A stretch of DNA of 64,000 nucleotides, from positions 26,492 to 90,491 of the forward strand of contig NZ_FCOX02000037.1 of assembly GCF_900044055.2 (NCBI RefSeq), in the 5' to 3' direction. Every line of letters starts with the position of its first letter. Within the stretch, counting starts at the first letter, position 1. The notes under the pieces were generated by a model that worked only from the letters and a program-made list of their open reading frames with translations, was not told the DNA's origin and did not search any database. The translations under genes and the position numbers were made by a program. This DNA comes from Caballeronia calidae (lineage in GTDB: Bacteria > Pseudomonadota > Gammaproteobacteria > Burkholderiales > Burkholderiaceae). Shown piece by piece: positions 63,462 to 64,000 of the stretch.

Positions 63462-64000
63462 ATGCCAATAAGCTATCTTCCCTACGAGCCGCAGCAGCAG
63501 ATGTTGCTGCCCCACGCGCTGCAAGACTGGCTGCCTGAAGGGCACCTGGCCTATTACATCAGCGACACGGTGGATTCGCTCGACCTGTCAAGCTTCCATG
63601 CGCGGTATGCGGGCGGCGGCCCGCGCAATCAACCCTTTCATCCGGCGATGATGGTGAAGGTGCTCGTCTACGGCTATGCGACCGGGGTGTTCTCGTCGCG
63701 CAAGCTGGCCAGGAAGCTGCATGAAGATGTCGCGTTCCGGGTCCTCGCCGCGGGCAACTATCCGGCGCATCGCACGCTTTGCGACTTTCGCGCCTTTCAC
63801 TTGAAGGAACTGTCGGACCTGTTTGTGCAAGTGGTGAAGCTGGCCAAGGAATGCGGACTGGTCAAGCTCGGGACGATTGCCGTTGACGGCACGAAGATCA
63901 AGGCCAATGCGTCGCGTCATAAGGCGATGAGTTACGAGCGGATGAAGAAAGCCGAGTTGGAACTCAAAGAACAGATCGATGCGCTGCTGGCCAAGGCGAA
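63462..64000 (+). mobile_element. IS1182-family transposase, 5' part only
   Basis: From ATG 63462 (TTAGGAG upstream) the frame stays open to the end of the window: MPISYLPYEPQQQMLLPHAL begins the DUF772/InsH-type N-terminal domain. FHPAMMVKVLVYGYATGVFSSRKL is its core. IAVDGTKIKANAS near residue 146 carries the first aspartate of the DDE catalytic triad. The remainder lies beyond 64000. The left end of the element is between about 63410 and 63461; I could not define the terminal inverted repeat without the right end. Confidence 0.85.

Overview
The window reads as chromosomal or megaplasmid DNA of a Burkholderia-type betaproteobacterium (Paraburkholderia/Caballeronia-like). The grounds are a Burkholderia-style general porin, small proteins of families seen mostly in Burkholderiaceae (DUF6471, BPSL0761-like), a malate synthase G of the usual length, and fairly high G+C with strong Shine-Dalgarno sites. 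Genus level is inference; there is no rRNA or tRNA to test it.

Layout. (1) 1-5654 is an accessory island. A TniQ/TnsD-like gene running off the left edge is translationally coupled to a TnsC/TniB-like ATPase whose Walker motifs are degenerate. A HAD-like protein without its catalytic aspartates follows, then a run of small plus-strand genes. (2) 6068-11438 carries a Bcr/CflA efflux gene and a divergent pair: an MHS-family metabolite transporter and malate synthase G (glcB). (3) 12573-15160 is an alcohol dehydrogenase/aldehyde dehydrogenase pair. (4) 16275-63370 is a large catabolic region in which most gene families occur two or more times: three flavin-containing monooxygenases (FMO), two PEP-mutase/isocitrate-lyase-type lyases, four carboxymuconolactone-decarboxylase (CMD) family genes, three related SDRs, two LigI-like amidohydrolases, two EstC/methylesterase-like hydrolases, two beta-hydroxyacid dehydrogenases, MHS and ACS transporters and two paralogous LysR regulators. 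3-hydroxybutyrate dehydrogenase, a long CoA-transferase, two DHA2 efflux pumps with one LysR gene, a second aldehyde dehydrogenase and a porin are also present. (5) From about 63430 an IS1182-family transposase starts. It has removed the 5' end of an adjacent esterase gene and runs off the right edge.

The most interesting signal is a recurring operator-like sequence, GGCAA-N6-TTGCC, with N6 usually TGATGC or its reverse complement. It lies about 120-200 bp upstream of at least nine scattered genes or operons: all three FMOs, two MHS transporters (one shared with glcB), an SDR/SDR divergent promoter, both EstC-like hydrolases and, more weakly, a CMD operon. It ties the scattered paralogues and glcB into one candidate regulon, probably under one or both LysR paralogues. 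Together the genes look like an uncharacterised degradation pathway: oxygenation by an FMO, ester or lactone hydrolysis, SDR/ALDH oxidation, a C-C lyase with an isocitrate-lyase-type cysteine, and re-entry through CoA-transferase and malate synthase. The substrate cannot be read from the sequence.

Signs of recent rearrangement are abundant. FMO copies 1 and 2 share an identical core of about 1.28 kb flanked by synonymous differences. The glcB/transporter promoter exists in a second copy with only a vestigial glcB start. One SDR is broken at a G7 tract. A short isocitrate-lyase remnant lies near 34 kb. I saw no tRNA, rRNA or CRISPR array.
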